Shown in pieces: positions 29,553 to 39,531 of a DNA stretch of 64,000 nt. Location of the stretch: assembly GCF_013978595.1 (NCBI RefSeq), contig NZ_JACDTZ010000002.1, positions 124,001 through 188,000 of the forward strand. Direction: 5' to 3'. The stretch's first letter is position 1, and each line of letters opens with the position of its first letter. A model generated the notes under the pieces. The model had not been told where the DNA came from, searched no databases, and saw only the letters and a list, made by a program, of their open reading frames with translations. The translations under genes were made by a program, and so were the position numbers. The DNA is from Corynebacterium haematomassiliense (GTDB lineage Bacteria; Actinomycetota; Actinomycetes; Mycobacteriales; Mycobacteriaceae).

Positions 29553-30419
29553 CTACACCAGCTCGTGCAGATACGGCGTGTCGGCGCCGGTGCGGGAAAC
29601 GGTGATGGCGGCGGCGCGGGCGGCGAAGTCCAGGATCTCGCGCCACTCGTCCGCGCCCAGCGCCAACAGCGCGGAACGGTCGAGGCCGCGGGCGTCGAAC
29701 TGGTGCACCAGCGCGGCCATGATGGTGTCGCCGGCGCCGATGGTGTCCGCGACCTCCACGGTGGGGGCCTGCACTTCGCAAACGCCGAACGGTGCACGGA
29801 CACGGATGCCTTCGCCGCCGAGGGTGGTCACCACGACGGGCACGTGTGAGGTGTCGCCGAGGAATTCGACTTCCTCGTCGGAAAGCTTCAACACCGTGAC
29901 CGATTCCAAGAGACCGCGCAGGAACAGGCGGTGTTTCTCCGAGGAAAACGCGGGCCGTAGGTTGGGATCCAGGCACACGATCGCGCCGTTGTCGGCGCTG
30001 ACTCGCGCGGCCTCTGCGTAGCGCAGCGAGCCGGGTTCCAGGGCCAGGGACAACGTGCCGAACACTGCGTAGCCGCTCTCCACCGGCACCGGTTGGGCGA
30101 GCCGGTCCGCGGTGCCGTTGACGTAGAAGGTGTAGGAGGCGGAGCCGTCGTCACGCAATGCGGTCCCTGCGAGGGTGGTGGGCTCGCTGCCGCTGGGGCA
30201 TTTCGAGAGGTCGACGCCTTCGTCGATGAGTGATTGCCGCAGCGCCGCGCCGTACGCGTCGGATGAGAGGCGCGACTGGAACGCCACAGGAGAGCCGAAG
30301 CGCCCGAGCGCGCGGGCCACGTTGAACGGGCCGCCGCCGAGCGCCGGGGTGAGCGGCGCGAGCGGGCCGGGGGCGGACGGCACGAGGTCGACCAGGGCTT
30401 CGCCGTACACGGTGATCAT
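29553..30419 (-). CDS. scrK: PfkB-family fructokinase
   Basis: This kinase probably phosphorylates the fructose released by sucrose-6-phosphate hydrolysis. The product has 288 residues with the N-terminal GEALVDLVPS and GGGPFNVARALGRFG signatures and the C-terminal DTIGAGD motif, with Asp231 as the likely catalytic base. It is divergent from the sucrose hydrolase gene with only 18 bp between start codons. Substrate specificity is inferred from context; other sugar kinases of this family look similar. Confidence 0.85.
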   Translation of the reverse strand: MITVYGEALVDLVPSAPGPLAPLTPALGGGPFNVARALGRFGSPVAFQSRLSSDAYGAALRQSLIDEGVDLSKCPSGSEPTTLAGTALRDDGSASYTFYVNGTADRLAQPVPVESGYAVFGTLSLALEPGSLRYAEAARVSADNGAIVCLDPNLRPAFSSEKHRLFLRGLLESVTVLKLSDEEVEFLGDTSHVPVVVTTLGGEGIRVRAPFGVCEVQAPTVEVADTIGAGDTIMAALVHQFDARGLDRSALLALGADEWREILDFAARAAAITVSRTGADTPYLHELV

Positions 30420-30425
30420 GCGTCA

Positions 30426-30432
30426 TAGAATA
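30426..30432. promoter_or_regulatory. Overlapping divergent -10 elements of scrK and scrB
   Basis: TAGAAT (30426-30431) lies 6 nt before the scrB ATG on the plus strand. The same bases read TATTCT on the minus strand (30427-30432), 7 nt before the scrK ATG. Neither gene has a Shine-Dalgarno sequence, so both transcripts are probably leaderless. Confidence 0.6.
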
Positions 30433-30437
30433 AACAC

Positions 30438-31706
30438 ATGTCGTACCGGCCGAAACACCACCTCACCGCGCCTCAGGGCAGGCTCAACGACCCTAACGGG
30501 ATGATGTTGCTCGGCGATGAGCTGCATGTGTTCTACCAGCACGACCCGTCCTTTCCCGCCCAGCCCAAACGCACCGGCTGGGGGCATGCCGTGACCACGT
30601 TGGGCTCAGGCGTGTGGCGGCACTTCCCGGACGCGCTCTACCCGGGCGTGTCGTACGACGAGAACGGCTGCTACTCCGGCTCTGGCGTGGTGCACGACGG
30701 CCAGATTCGCCTGTTTTACACCGGCAACGTCAAACGCGACGGAAAGCGGCTGACCAGCCAGAACATCGTGGACGTGGGCGGCATCGAGGGCCCGATGGGC
30801 GGAACCTACCGCCGCCGCGGCACCAATCCCGCGATCGATGGCCCCGCGGACGGCTACACCGCGCACTACCGCGACCCGCACGTCACCCAGGCGCCGGACG
30901 GCACGTGGCGGATGGTGCTTGGCGCCCAGCGCGAAAACGGCACCGGCGCCGCTGTGCTCTACACCTCCGACGACCTGGACAGGTGGCAATTCGCCGGCGA
31001 GATCGAGTTCGCGGGCCTGAACTACAACGTCGCCTCGGCCTACATGTGGGAGTGTCCAAACCTGCTGCGGATGCACGATCAGGCCACGGGCGAGATGCGC
31101 GACGTTTTCGTGTTTTGCCCGCAGTTTCCGGATTCGGACGAGTGCGGGTACGTCGTCGGCAAACTTGAAGGCCTGCGGTTCGAGGTCGAGCGGGATTTCA
31201 CGCCGCTGGATTTCGGCTCTGAGTTCTACGCGCCACAGCTCATCAGCGACAACAACGGCGGCGCGCTCATGCTCGGCTGGATGGGGCTGCCCGCGCGCGA
31301 CGACACCCCCAGCTTCCCCGCGGAGGGGTGGGTGCATCAGCTCACGCTGGTCAGGGAGCTTTCGCTTATCGACGGCCACCTAGCCACCGCCCTGCAGATC
31401 CCGGACGCCCACGACATGCTGGTCGAGCGGGTAGCGCTGGGGGACGCCCCCTGGGCGGCGGATCTCGTCGCGGAGGGGGATCACGTGTGCGCCACGGTGA
31501 CCTGGCAGCCGGACGGCGCAGGGCGCGGCACAGTGTTCGTCGACGTGGCAGGCCGCATCCGGTGGGCCGAGTGCGCCGCGGGTGAGCTGGTGCTTACCGC
31601 GGACGGCGCGGCGGTGGAGTGCACCGCGGGCGACGGGGAAGTCGCGTTTTCTTTTGCCGTCTTTGCTCCCGGTGGGGCGCAGTGGTCGGCGCTGACACCT
31701 CAATAG
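30438..31706 (+). CDS. scrB: Sucrose-6-phosphate hydrolase (GH32 family)
   Basis: The enzyme splits sucrose-6-phosphate into glucose-6-phosphate and fructose. The product has 422 residues with all GH32 signatures: NDPNG near residue 17 (nucleophile Asp), YRDPHV near 143 (transition-state stabiliser), and ECPNL near 204 (acid/base Glu). A five-blade propeller and C-terminal beta domain fit the length. The PTS transporter gene follows after 12 bp, which supports sucrose-6-phosphate as the substrate. Confidence 0.93.
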   Translation: MSYRPKHHLTAPQGRLNDPNGMMLLGDELHVFYQHDPSFPAQPKRTGWGHAVTTLGSGVWRHFPDALYPGVSYDENGCYSGSGVVHDGQIRLFYTGNVKRDGKRLTSQNIVDVGGIEGPMGGTYRRRGTNPAIDGPADGYTAHYRDPHVTQAPDGTWRMVLGAQRENGTGAAVLYTSDDLDRWQFAGEIEFAGLNYNVASAYMWECPNLLRMHDQATGEMRDVFVFCPQFPDSDECGYVVGKLEGLRFEVERDFTPLDFGSEFYAPQLISDNNGGALMLGWMGLPARDDTPSFPAEGWVHQLTLVRELSLIDGHLATALQIPDAHDMLVERVALGDAPWAADLVAEGDHVCATVTWQPDGAGRGTVFVDVAGRIRWAECAAGELVLTADGAAVECTAGDGEVAFSFAVFAPGGAQWSALTPQ

Positions 31707-31718
31707 GAAGGAACAACC

Positions 31719-33719
31719 GTGCAACATAAGGACGTGGCCAGCCGGGTGCTGGCCGCCGTGGGCGGCGAGGACAACATCGTCGGCGCGGCGCACTGCGCCA
31801 CGCGCCTGCGGATGGTGCTGAAGGATTCTTCGCTGGCGGACACCGCCGCGCTGGAAAACGACCCAGACCTCAAGGGCGTGTTCGAAACCGGCGGGATGTA
31901 CCAGATCATCGTCGGCCCTGGCGACGTGGACAGGGTGTTTGCGGCGATGGACGCGATGACGTCGAGAAGCATTGCGGTTTCCACCGAGGAGCTGAAAAGC
32001 GTGGCGGCGAACCAGGGCAGCTGGTTCACCCGCTTTATCAAGGTGTTTTCGGACATCTTCGTGCCGCTGATTCCGATCCTGGTCGGCGGCGGCCTGCTCA
32101 TGGCGCTGAACAACGTGCTTACCGCAGAGGGGCTGTTCGGCGACGAATCCCTGGTGGGGATGTTCCCGCAGATCCAGGGGCTGACGGAGATCATCAACGT
32201 CCTGTCGTCCGCGCCGTTCGCCTTCCTGCCGGTGCTGGTGGGCTTCTCCGCGACGAAGCGCTTCGGCGGCAACGAGTACTTGGGCGCCGGCATGGGCATG
32301 GCGATGGTGCACCCGGCGCTGGTCAACGGTTACGACGTGGTCACCTCCATGGCGGAGGGCACCATGCCGTACTGGGACCTGTTCGGCTTCCCGGTGGCGC
32401 AGGGCGGCTACCAGGGCGCGGTGCTTCCGGTGCTGGTGGTCGCGTGGATTTTGGCCACGATTGAGAAGTGGTTCCACCGCCGCCTCAAGGGCACCGCAGA
32501 CTTCCTGATTACCCCGCTGGCCACGCTGCTGATCACCGGGTTCATCACGTTCATCGCGGTCGGCCCGTTCGTGCGCTGGCTGGGCGACCTGCTCATTCAC
32601 GGCCTGGCCAGCCTGTACGACCTCGGCGGCCCGGTGGGCGGGTTCCTGTTCGGCCTGGTGTACTCGCCGATCGTGATCACGGGCCTGCACCAGTCCTTCC
32701 CGCCGATTGAGCTGGAGCTGTTTAACCAGGGCGGCTCGTTTATCTTCCCCACGGCGTCCATGGCCAACATCGCGCAGGGCGCGGTGGCGCTGGCCGTGTA
32801 CTTCCTGGCGCGCAACGCCAAGCTCAAGGGCCTGGCGGGGTCCTCGGGCATCTCGGCGGTCTTCGGCATCACCGAGCCGGCGATCTTCGGCGTGAACCTG
32901 CGTCTGCGCTGGCCGTTCTACATCGGCATGGGCGCGGCGGCCATTGGTGCGATGCTCATTGCGCTTTTCGACGTCAAGGCCACCGCCCTCGGCGCCGCCG
33001 GCTTCATCGGAGTTGTGTCCATGCGCCCCGGCGATATGCCCACGTTCCTGGCGCTGGCAGCCGTCACGTTCGTCATCGCGTTCGCGGCCGCGTACGGTTA
33101 CGGCCTCTACCTGGTGCGCAAGCAGGGAACCATCGACCCGGACGCCCCGGAGGATTCGCGGGCCGACGCGGCCGCGGCGGCGACGCTGCGCGAGGCATCG
33201 GCGGACGCGCTGCCGGTCGCGGCCCCGCTCACCGGCGAGGCGCTGCCGCTGGCGGACGTGTCCGACCCGATGTTCGCCCAGGCCAAACTCGGCGAGGGCG
33301 TGGCAATCCGCCCGACGGTGGGGGAGCTGCGCTCGCCCCTCGACGGCAAAGTGGTGGTCACCTTCCCGTCCGCCCACGCTTACGCGGTGCGCGGCACCGG
33401 CTCCGACGGCAAGCCTGTGGACGTGCTGATGCACATCGGCTTCGACACCGTGAACCTCAAGGGCGAGCACTTCACCCCGCAGGTGAAGAAGGGCGATGAG
33501 GTGCGCGCGGGCGATCTGCTAGCCACCTTCGACATCGAGGGCATCGAGGCCGCTGGCTACGAGGTAACCACCCCGGTAGTGGTGTCCAACATGAAGAAGG
33601 TCGGCGAGGTCCTGCCGGGCCTGCTGCTGCCCGGCAGCGTCAGCGCCGGCGACAAGCTGTTCTCCGTGGAGCCGAAGCCGGCTGCGGCCGAGGCTCACAC
33701 CCCGCCCGCCAGCCGGTAG
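31719..33719 (+). CDS. scrA: Sucrose-specific PTS EIIBCA component
   Basis: This protein imports and phosphorylates a sugar, almost certainly sucrose. The product has 666 residues in the order EIIB (Cys26 in [10 protein letters not shown]), EIIC (about residues 105-470, around ten membrane helices), and EIIA (from about 520; phosphorylatable His572 in [11 protein letters not shown]). Glucose-family EIIBCA proteins of corynebacteria (PtsS) have the same order. The start is GTG after AAGGAA. The last 25 bp overlap the convergent thiD gene. Confidence 0.93.
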   Translation: MQHKDVASRVLAAVGGEDNIVGAAHCATRLRMVLKDSSLADTAALENDPDLKGVFETGGMYQIIVGPGDVDRVFAAMDAMTSRSIAVSTEELKSVAANQGSWFTRFIKVFSDIFVPLIPILVGGGLLMALNNVLTAEGLFGDESLVGMFPQIQGLTEIINVLSSAPFAFLPVLVGFSATKRFGGNEYLGAGMGMAMVHPALVNGYDVVTSMAEGTMPYWDLFGFPVAQGGYQGAVLPVLVVAWILATIEKWFHRRLKGTADFLITPLATLLITGFITFIAVGPFVRWLGDLLIHGLASLYDLGGPVGGFLFGLVYSPIVITGLHQSFPPIELELFNQGGSFIFPTASMANIAQGAVALAVYFLARNAKLKGLAGSSGISAVFGITEPAIFGVNLRLRWPFYIGMGAAAIGAMLIALFDVKATALGAAGFIGVVSMRPGDMPTFLALAAVTFVIAFAAAYGYGLYLVRKQGTIDPDAPEDSRADAAAAATLREASADALPVAAPLTGEALPLADVSDPMFAQAKLGEGVAIRPTVGELRSPLDGKVVVTFPSAHAYAVRGTGSDGKPVDVLMHIGFDTVNLKGEHFTPQVKKGDEVRAGDLLATFDIEGIEAAGYEVTTPVVVSNMKKVGEVLPGLLLPGSVSAGDKLFSVEPKPAAAEAHTPPASR

Positions 33720-34516
33720 AGGCGGTGGAAGTGGTGCACGGGGCCGTTCCCGCGGCCGACGTTGAGCTCGTCGGCGTGGGCGATGGCCTCGTGGAGCCAG
33801 TCGGAGGCCCAGGTGGCCGCGGCGTTGGCGTCGCTGAGCACCATGCGCGTGGCCAGCGCCGCCGAGAGCGAACACCCGGTGCCGTGGGTGTTGTTGGTCT
33901 CCACGCGCGGCACCTCGGCGACGTGGGCCTCGCCGCCGGGGGTGACTAGGGCGTTGGAGGCGCGGTCGCCTTTGAGGTGGCCGCCTTTGACCAGCACGCT
34001 GACGCCCGCGTCGTTGGCGTAGGTGCGGCCCAAGGCCACCGCCGCCTCAAACGATTCCGGCTCGGGCTGGCCGGTGAGCACGGCCAGCTCCGGCAGGTTC
34101 GGGGTGACCACCGTGGCGTGGTCGCGGACCAGCTGGCGCAGGGCCTCCTCCGCGTCGGCAGAAAGCAGGCGGTCGCCGGAGGTGGCCACCATCACCGGGT
34201 CCACCACCACGACCGGCACCGGGTGGGCGGCGAGGTAGTCGGCCACAGTGCGGGTGGTTTCAACGTCGCCGAGCATGCCGATCTTCACGGCGTCCACTTC
34301 GACGTCGTCGAACACCGCGTCGAGCTGCGCGCGCAGAAACGACTGCGGGGGAGTGTGGATCTCGCGCACACCCTGGGTGTTTTGGGCCACCAGCGCGGTG
34401 GTCACGCACATGCCGTAGCCGCCGGCGGCTGCGATGGATTTCAGGTCGGCCTGGATGCCGGCGCCGCCGGTGGGGTCGGTGCCGGCGATGGACAAGACTC
34501 TGGGAATTCGTGCCAT
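33695..34516 (-). CDS. thiD: Hydroxymethylpyrimidine/phosphomethylpyrimidine kinase
   Basis: ThiD phosphorylates HMP and HMP-P in thiamine biosynthesis. The product has 273 residues, with the ribokinase-fold signatures [18 protein letters not shown] at the N-terminus and [14 protein letters not shown], carrying the catalytic region, near residues 213-226. No other thiamine gene lies in the window. No TPP riboswitch fits in the short upstream gap, and TACGGT 8 nt before the ATG suggests a leaderless transcript. Confidence 0.94.
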   Translation of the reverse strand: MARIPRVLSIAGTDPTGGAGIQADLKSIAAAGGYGMCVTTALVAQNTQGVREIHTPPQSFLRAQLDAVFDDVEVDAVKIGMLGDVETTRTVADYLAAHPVPVVVVDPVMVATSGDRLLSADAEEALRQLVRDHATVVTPNLPELAVLTGQPEPESFEAAVALGRTYANDAGVSVLVKGGHLKGDRASNALVTPGGEAHVAEVPRVETNNTHGTGCSLSAALATRMVLSDANAAATWASDWLHEAIAHADELNVGRGNGPVHHFHRLYRLAGGV

Positions 34517-34524
34517 ATTCGCCG

Positions 34525-34530
34525 ACCGTA
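34525..34530 (-). promoter_or_regulatory. -10 element of thiD (leaderless type)
   Basis: TACGGT on the minus strand lies 8 nt before the thiD ATG, in the 22-bp gap to the upstream GTPase gene. Confidence 0.4.
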
Positions 34531-34538
34531 CCGGGAAA

Positions 34539-36131
34539 CTAGCCCGCGGCCACGGCGATGCGCTCGGCGAAGCGGGAGTAGTCTTCCCGGATGGCCAGCA
34601 GCGGCTCCACCACCGCGGTCTGGGAGACCTCGGCGACCTGTTTCTGCACCGCCGAGCGGGTGCGCCGCTTCACCCCGGAGCCGAGCATCCCGCCGAACAC
34701 CGCGGAGATCAGGCCGATGACCAGGCCGGTGAGCAGCCCTGCCATGATCAGCAGCGTCGGGATTGGCCAGCCTTCCACGTCGGGCACGAGGTCGCCGCCG
34801 AGCAGGGGAGTGAGCACGCCCGGCACGAACGCGACCAGCAGGTACCACAGCACGCCCACCAGGGCGGCCAGCAGCGCCAGCCACTGGATCACGGTGAGCA
34901 GCGACCAGCCCTTGGACGGCTCCGCGGGCAGCGTGGTGCGGGCGACGGCGCGGTCCAGCTCCGCGGGCAGGCCGGCGGAGACCTCCTCGGCGCGGTCGGC
35001 CACGGCGGCGGACCACTCGTGCGGCAGCCCGTCGGCGACGGCGCCCGCGTAGTCGCGCACGCCCCGGTTTGCCACGGCCTTCGACGCGGCGTCGAGCTCC
35101 GGCATTGAGCTGCGGTGCACCCCGATCTCGTCGGATGCTTCGCGCAGTCCCAGCCGGCGCAGCGGGTCGGGTTTGAAGCGGGTGATCCAGGAGGTCAGCA
35201 GCCACCCGGTGCGTTCGCGCAGCCGCTTGCGGTACGCCGCGGCGGTGGTCTCCGCGATGCGGTCCGCGCCGGCGGCCTGCGCCAGCACGGCGTCCATGTC
35301 GCGCTTCGCATTCTTTGCGACGCCTCCGGCACCCCTCACCCCGGAATACCCCTCGGCGACAGAGCGGATGTCCGCCTCGATGCGCGCGGTCTGCGCCGTG
35401 TGCGCCTTGGCCACCTTCGCGATCGCGGCGCGCAGGTTCTCGATTCCGGCGCCCGTCAGGGTGGAGGTGGGGACGACCTGGACGTTGGTGAGGCCGTCGT
35501 CACGCAAAAGCCCCGCGTACGAGTCCGCGACGGTGCCGACATCTCCCGCGGCGAGCAGGTCGGACTTGTTCAGCACCGCCAACGTCACGGCGGAGTGGTT
35601 GGCGTGCGGGCGGATGAACTGGTCGTGGATGACGGAATCCGCGTATTTCTCCGGGTCGGAGACCCACACCAGCACGTCCACCTGGCCGGCAAGGCGTTCC
35701 GCGATGGCGCGGTTGGACGCCTCCACCGAGTCGAAATCGGGCAGGTCTAACAGGATCAGCGGGCCAGCGCCGCGGGCGAACTCGCCCTGGCGGGCGCGGC
35801 GGTCCTCCACGCCCAGCCAGTCCAGCAGCTCCTCGGAGCCGTCCGGCTCCCAGATGGCGGCCAGCGGCGAGGAGGTGGTGGGGCGGCGCGCGGCGGCCTT
35901 GCCCAGGTCCTCGCCAACAACAGCGTTGAACAGCGAGGTCTTGCCGGAGCCGGTGGCGCCGAAAAAGCCCACCACGGTGTGGTCGCCGGACAGCGCGCGG
36001 CGTTCCGCGCCGGCTTTCGCCACGCGCTCGAGGCCCTCGCGGTTGCCCGGCGAGAGGTACGGTGCGCCGATCTGCGCGGCCTGATCCAGCGCCTCCAGCC
36101 GCTCGGTCAGGCCAGCTTTCTTCCTAAACAT
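34539..36131 (-). CDS. Membrane-associated dynamin-like/YfjP-type GTPase (second of a pair)
   Basis: The product has 530 residues. The GTPase domain shows a P-loop GATGSGKTSLFN near residue 60, G3 DLPDFDS, and G4 LNKSDLL. A helical stalk follows and two membrane helices lie near residues 425-455 and 465-490. The paired gene upstream overlaps by 8 bp, so they are probably expressed together. Tandem dynamin-like GTPases act as partners in membrane remodelling in other actinobacteria; the same here is inference. The ATG at 36131 is preferred over upstream codons that lie within the partner gene. Confidence 0.85.
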   Translation of the reverse strand: MFRKKAGLTERLEALDQAAQIGAPYLSPGNREGLERVAKAGAERRALSGDHTVVGFFGATGSGKTSLFNAVVGEDLGKAAARRPTTSSPLAAIWEPDGSEELLDWLGVEDRRARQGEFARGAGPLILLDLPDFDSVEASNRAIAERLAGQVDVLVWVSDPEKYADSVIHDQFIRPHANHSAVTLAVLNKSDLLAAGDVGTVADSYAGLLRDDGLTNVQVVPTSTLTGAGIENLRAAIAKVAKAHTAQTARIEADIRSVAEGYSGVRGAGGVAKNAKRDMDAVLAQAAGADRIAETTAAAYRKRLRERTGWLLTSWITRFKPDPLRRLGLREASDEIGVHRSSMPELDAASKAVANRGVRDYAGAVADGLPHEWSAAVADRAEEVSAGLPAELDRAVARTTLPAEPSKGWSLLTVIQWLALLAALVGVLWYLLVAFVPGVLTPLLGGDLVPDVEGWPIPTLLIMAGLLTGLVIGLISAVFGGMLGSGVKRRTRSAVQKQVAEVSQTAVVEPLLAIREDYSRFAERIAVAAG

Positions 36132-37977
36132 TGCCGTCCCCCTTGCCAAAGCTGCCGCGCAGCTGGTCAAACAGCCCGCGCAGCGTGCCGCGCTCGAAGC
36201 TTTCCTCCACATCCTCCTGCTTCGCGGGAAGCTGCGGGGCTTCTTGCCTATCGACGAGCCCAAGGAGCCTCACGTCCACAGCGCGCTTCGCCTCCGCGGA
36301 AGCTTCCCGCATCTGCTCGGCGGTCGCGCCCTCGAGCAGCGGATCCGTCAAGACGTGGTAGCGGTCGCGCTCCGCGGCGAACAGCTCGCCCAGGCGCTGG
36401 TTTAAGTCCTCCCGGGCCTGGACGACCATGCGGCGCACGGTGTCCTCGCCGAATATCGTCTCAAGCAGTTTCTGGCCCACCACGGCGGATCCGCCCGCGA
36501 TGGCCACCTCGCCGCCGGTAATGCCCGCCGTGGAGGCGAAGACCACCAGCATCAGCGCCACGGTGGCCACGTTCAGACCGAACGACATGAGGCGGGCGCG
36601 CTGGCGCTTGTCGCCGGCGGTGTCCTGGATGTGCTGCACCATGTCCTTTTGCCAGTCGCGCACCAGCTGCGCGGCCTTGTCGGAGATGTCCGCGCTGGCG
36701 CGGGCGAGCGCCGGATCCGCGTCCGCGCGCAGCTCCGGGGCCACCGAACCGGTGTGGGACCACGCGCGCGACGCGGCGGTCTCGGCCGCGTCTACGATCA
36801 CGGCATGCAGGCCGGACTCGATCTCGGTCTCCACCTCGCGCAGCGGCGCGGGCTGGCCGGTGAAGAAGCTGCCCACCTTGTCCACGGCGCTGGAGAACCA
36901 ACGCTCGACACCGCGGAACACATCTGAGGTGCCGACGACGTCCTGCCAACGGTCCATCACCTCGGAGCGCAGCAGCTTACCGTCGGAGGTGGCGTCGATG
37001 ACATGACGGTTCGCGGCGGTGTAGAACTCGTGGATCGACTCGTCGAGCTGGTTGGCAAAGTTTTCCTGGCGTTCGCGGCGGCCCACCAGGGCATCCACGC
37101 GGGTAAGCGCCGATTCCACCGCACCCGCAACGGTCTTGCCGGCCACGTCGCGCCGGGCGGCGGTGTCGTCCGCGAGCGTGGTCAGGTACTCGCGAAGTGG
37201 TGCGACCAGCTCCTCGCCCAGGAATTCGCCGGACTGCTCGCCACCAAGGTCCGCCACAAACGGGACGGTAAATACGGTGGCCTTGGAAAGTCCCGCGTCG
37301 TTCATCATGCGGCGCAAGTCGTCTGGCACCGTCTCCGCGGCCTTGTCGTCGAGGCGGTTGAGCACCACCACGACCTCGATGCCGCGGCCGGCGGCGTCGT
37401 TGAGGAAGTTCCACACCAGCTGGTCCGCGTAGCGCGCCGGGGTGGTGACGAAGATCCACAGGTCCGCGGCGGCGAGGAGCTGGGACGCCAGGGCCCGGTT
37501 CTGGTCGTCGATGGAGTCGAAATCGGGGGCGTCGAGAAGCGCCAAGCCCTCCGGGATGCGGGGCGTGTCCACGACACGCAGGGTGGTGGAGCGCTCGTCG
37601 CCCGCGCCGTGCGAGCGGGCCAGGCCGGGCAGCACCTGCGGGGAGTTGAACCAGTCCGCGTCGCCCGGGTTGGCCACCAGCACCGGCTGACGGGTGGTGG
37701 GGCGGATCACGCCCGGGTTAGACACCCGCTCGCGCAGCAGCGCGTTGACAATGGTGGACTTGCCGGAGCCGGTGGAGCCGCCGATGACGGCGAGCAGGGG
37801 CGCGTCGAGGTTGGCCAGGCGCGGCAGCACATAGTCGTCGAGCTGATTGACTATGGCGCGGGCTTCGGAAGCGACGTCGACAGGCAGTGCCGTGTACGCC
37901 ACCGCATCGCGCACGCCGCGCACGGCCTGAAGGACATCTGGAGCCGAGTGGGAAACAGGTGTATTCACCCGTCCCAT
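36124..37977 (-). CDS. Membrane-associated dynamin-like GTPase (first of a pair)
   Basis: The product has up to 617 residues. The P-loop is GGSTGSGKST at about residues 66-75, with G3 DAPDFDS and G4 NRLDD, followed by a long helical region and one or two membrane helices (around MSFGLNVATVALMLVVFAST). The ATG at 37977 has no ribosome binding site. A GTG three codons downstream (37968) has CAGAAT 7 nt before it and may be the true, leaderless start. The C-terminus overlaps the second GTPase gene by 8 bp. Confidence 0.85.
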   Translation of the reverse strand: MGRVNTPVSHSAPDVLQAVRGVRDAVAYTALPVDVASEARAIVNQLDDYVLPRLANLDAPLLAVIGGSTGSGKSTIVNALLRERVSNPGVIRPTTRQPVLVANPGDADWFNSPQVLPGLARSHGAGDERSTTLRVVDTPRIPEGLALLDAPDFDSIDDQNRALASQLLAAADLWIFVTTPARYADQLVWNFLNDAAGRGIEVVVVLNRLDDKAAETVPDDLRRMMNDAGLSKATVFTVPFVADLGGEQSGEFLGEELVAPLREYLTTLADDTAARRDVAGKTVAGAVESALTRVDALVGRRERQENFANQLDESIHEFYTAANRHVIDATSDGKLLRSEVMDRWQDVVGTSDVFRGVERWFSSAVDKVGSFFTGQPAPLREVETEIESGLHAVIVDAAETAASRAWSHTGSVAPELRADADPALARASADISDKAAQLVRDWQKDMVQHIQDTAGDKRQRARLMSFGLNVATVALMLVVFASTAGITGGEVAIAGGSAVVGQKLLETIFGEDTVRRMVVQAREDLNQRLGELFAAERDRYHVLTDPLLEGATAEQMREASAEAKRAVDVRLLGLVDRQEAPQLPAKQEDVEESFERGTLRGLFDQLRGSFGKGDGNV

Positions 37978-37996
37978 TCTGGCAGACGGCGCGGAA

Positions 37997-38788
37997 CTAG
38001 TCCTTGTAGTCCGTCTTGGTCAGGTTGAGCCAGCCGTAGAGCCCGCCCATCATGAAGCCGCCGCCGACGAAGTTGCCCAGCCACACGACGACCCAGTTGC
38101 GGATCACGTTCCAGTTGGTGAAGCCCTCGATCACATCCGGGCCGAGCGTGAAGCCGCCCAGGCTGGTGAGGATGAAGTTCGCGATGGAGTGCTCGTAGCT
38201 CATGGTCGCAAACGACGGGATGATCAGGATGACGCCCCACAGCTTCGCGCTGTAGTCTTTGCCCGCCTGGGTTGCCAGCATGAAGGCGATGTTGACCACG
38301 ACGTTGGCCAGGATTGCTTCGACAAAAAGTGTTGAACTGGACTTTTGCAGCTTGGCCACCAGCAAGTCGTGGAGGAACCCGTCCACTTCCACAAGCTGGC
38401 CCATGGTGGTGCGGGAAATCAGCCATGCGATCACCACTGCACCGATGAGATTGAAGATGGTGACGAACAGGACCAGCAACAGACCCCTGACCACAGTGTT
38501 CTTTTTGTGGATCGCGCCATAGGTCATGAACATCATGTCGCCTGTGGCGAGTTCGCCTTGCAGCACGATGATGATGTACAGCGTGGAGGCGAAGATGCCG
38601 CCGAACGCGTACTTGCCCCACCCCGGGGCGTACGTGTCCGTCAGCTGGGCAGTGGAGGCGGCGAACGCCGTCATGATCCCCAGATACACGCCCGCCAGTA
38701 CTGCACGGGTGGCAAACCGGGCGGGCTCTTCGGAAAAGAGGTCAACCTTGTTCTTAATCGCCGTAGGGGCGGCTTCGTAAAAACTCAC
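37997..38788 (-). CDS. Formate/nitrite transporter family channel (FocA/NirC type)
   Basis: The product has 263 residues from the GTG at 38788, or 271 from an ATG at 38812. I prefer the GTG because TACGTT lies 7 nt before it and the ATG has no suitable signals. Six membrane helices and the FNT signatures (GKYAFGGIFAS; GELATGDMMFMTYG; FATMSYEHSIANF; NFVGGG) are present. The channel conducts formate, nitrite or related anions; which one cannot be told. An OFA-type transporter gene and fdhD 3-5 kb downstream make formate attractive. Confidence 0.9.
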   Translation of the reverse strand: MSFYEAAPTAIKNKVDLFSEEPARFATRAVLAGVYLGIMTAFAASTAQLTDTYAPGWGKYAFGGIFASTLYIIIVLQGELATGDMMFMTYGAIHKKNTVVRGLLLVLFVTIFNLIGAVVIAWLISRTTMGQLVEVDGFLHDLLVAKLQKSSSTLFVEAILANVVVNIAFMLATQAGKDYSAKLWGVILIIPSFATMSYEHSIANFILTSLGGFTLGPDVIEGFTNWNVIRNWVVVWLGNFVGGGFMMGGLYGWLNLTKTDYKD

Positions 38789-38795
38789 GGGATTT

Positions 38796-38801
38796 AACGT
38801 A
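38796..38801 (-). promoter_or_regulatory. -10 element of the FNT channel gene (leaderless type)
   Basis: TACGTT on the minus strand lies 7 nt before the GTG at 38788, preceded by TG as in extended -10 promoters. Confidence 0.4.
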
Positions 38802-38812
38802 CAAGAGGTCAT

Positions 38813-39159
38813 ACCTTATGGCGAAACTTCGCGATACCGCCGGGAAGCCGCTGACCTGCCGTGTTGGTGCTTGTTGCGTTTCGTGTGTCTAGATTCACAG
38901 GCAGAAGTAAGACTCCCGGACAGCGACGCGAGCGGCGCAGGAAGCTGCCCGCGCGCGGATTTGGGGAATCGGCCCAGCTCGTGGTTGAATACTCCAGTTG
39001 TCTACTGCTGGTCGGGTGCAACGCGCGTTTCCGAGCTGCGCATCCGAGACCCTTCGACCACGTGGTGGTTCGTCGATAAGCAATGGGCACCGCAAACATT
39101 GACCACGTGCGTGCAGGACGGAAATCTGGCGCACATTGATCCAGGTCAGGAGACCAACT
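38813..39159 (+). other. Intergenic region upstream of rplN
   Basis: About 350 bp without a convincing gene. It contains the palindrome ACCACGTGGT within 39056-39066 and a direct repeat GACCACGTG at 39056-39064 and 39101-39109. It must contain the rplN promoter, but I see no clear -10/-35 pair. Confidence 0.55.
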
Positions 39160-39528
39160 GTGATTCAGCAAGAATCGCGTCTGAAGGTCGCCGACAACAC
39201 TGGTGCACGCGAGATTCTGTGCATCAACGTTCTCGGCGGTTCTGTTCGACGCTTCGCCGGCATCCGCGACACGATTGTCGCCACCGTGAAGGAAGCTGCC
39301 CCCGGCGGCAACGTCAAGGAGGGGGAGGTCGTCAAGGCTGTCATCGTCCGCGCGAAGAAGGAAACCCGTCGTCCGGACGGCTCCTACATCTCCTTCGACG
39401 AGAACGCTGCCGTCATCATCAAGAACGACACCGAGCCGCGCGGCACCCGCATCTTCGGCCCGGTCGCTCGTGAGCTGCGCGACAAGCGCTTCATGAAGAT
39501 CGTGTCTCTCGCACCGGAGGTGATCTAA
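39160..39528 (+). CDS. rplN: 50S ribosomal protein L14
   Basis: L14 lies at the subunit interface. The product is 122 residues, the standard length, beginning [20 protein letters not shown]. The GTG at 39160 is chosen because of this conserved start and the CAGGAGA site upstream; an earlier in-frame ATG at 39136 adds eight unconserved residues. It opens a short operon rplN-rplX-rplE. Confidence 0.98.
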   Translation: MIQQESRLKVADNTGAREILCINVLGGSVRRFAGIRDTIVATVKEAAPGGNVKEGEVVKAVIVRAKKETRRPDGSYISFDENAAVIIKNDTEPRGTRIFGPVARELRDKRFMKIVSLAPEVI

Positions 39529-39531
39529 CTT

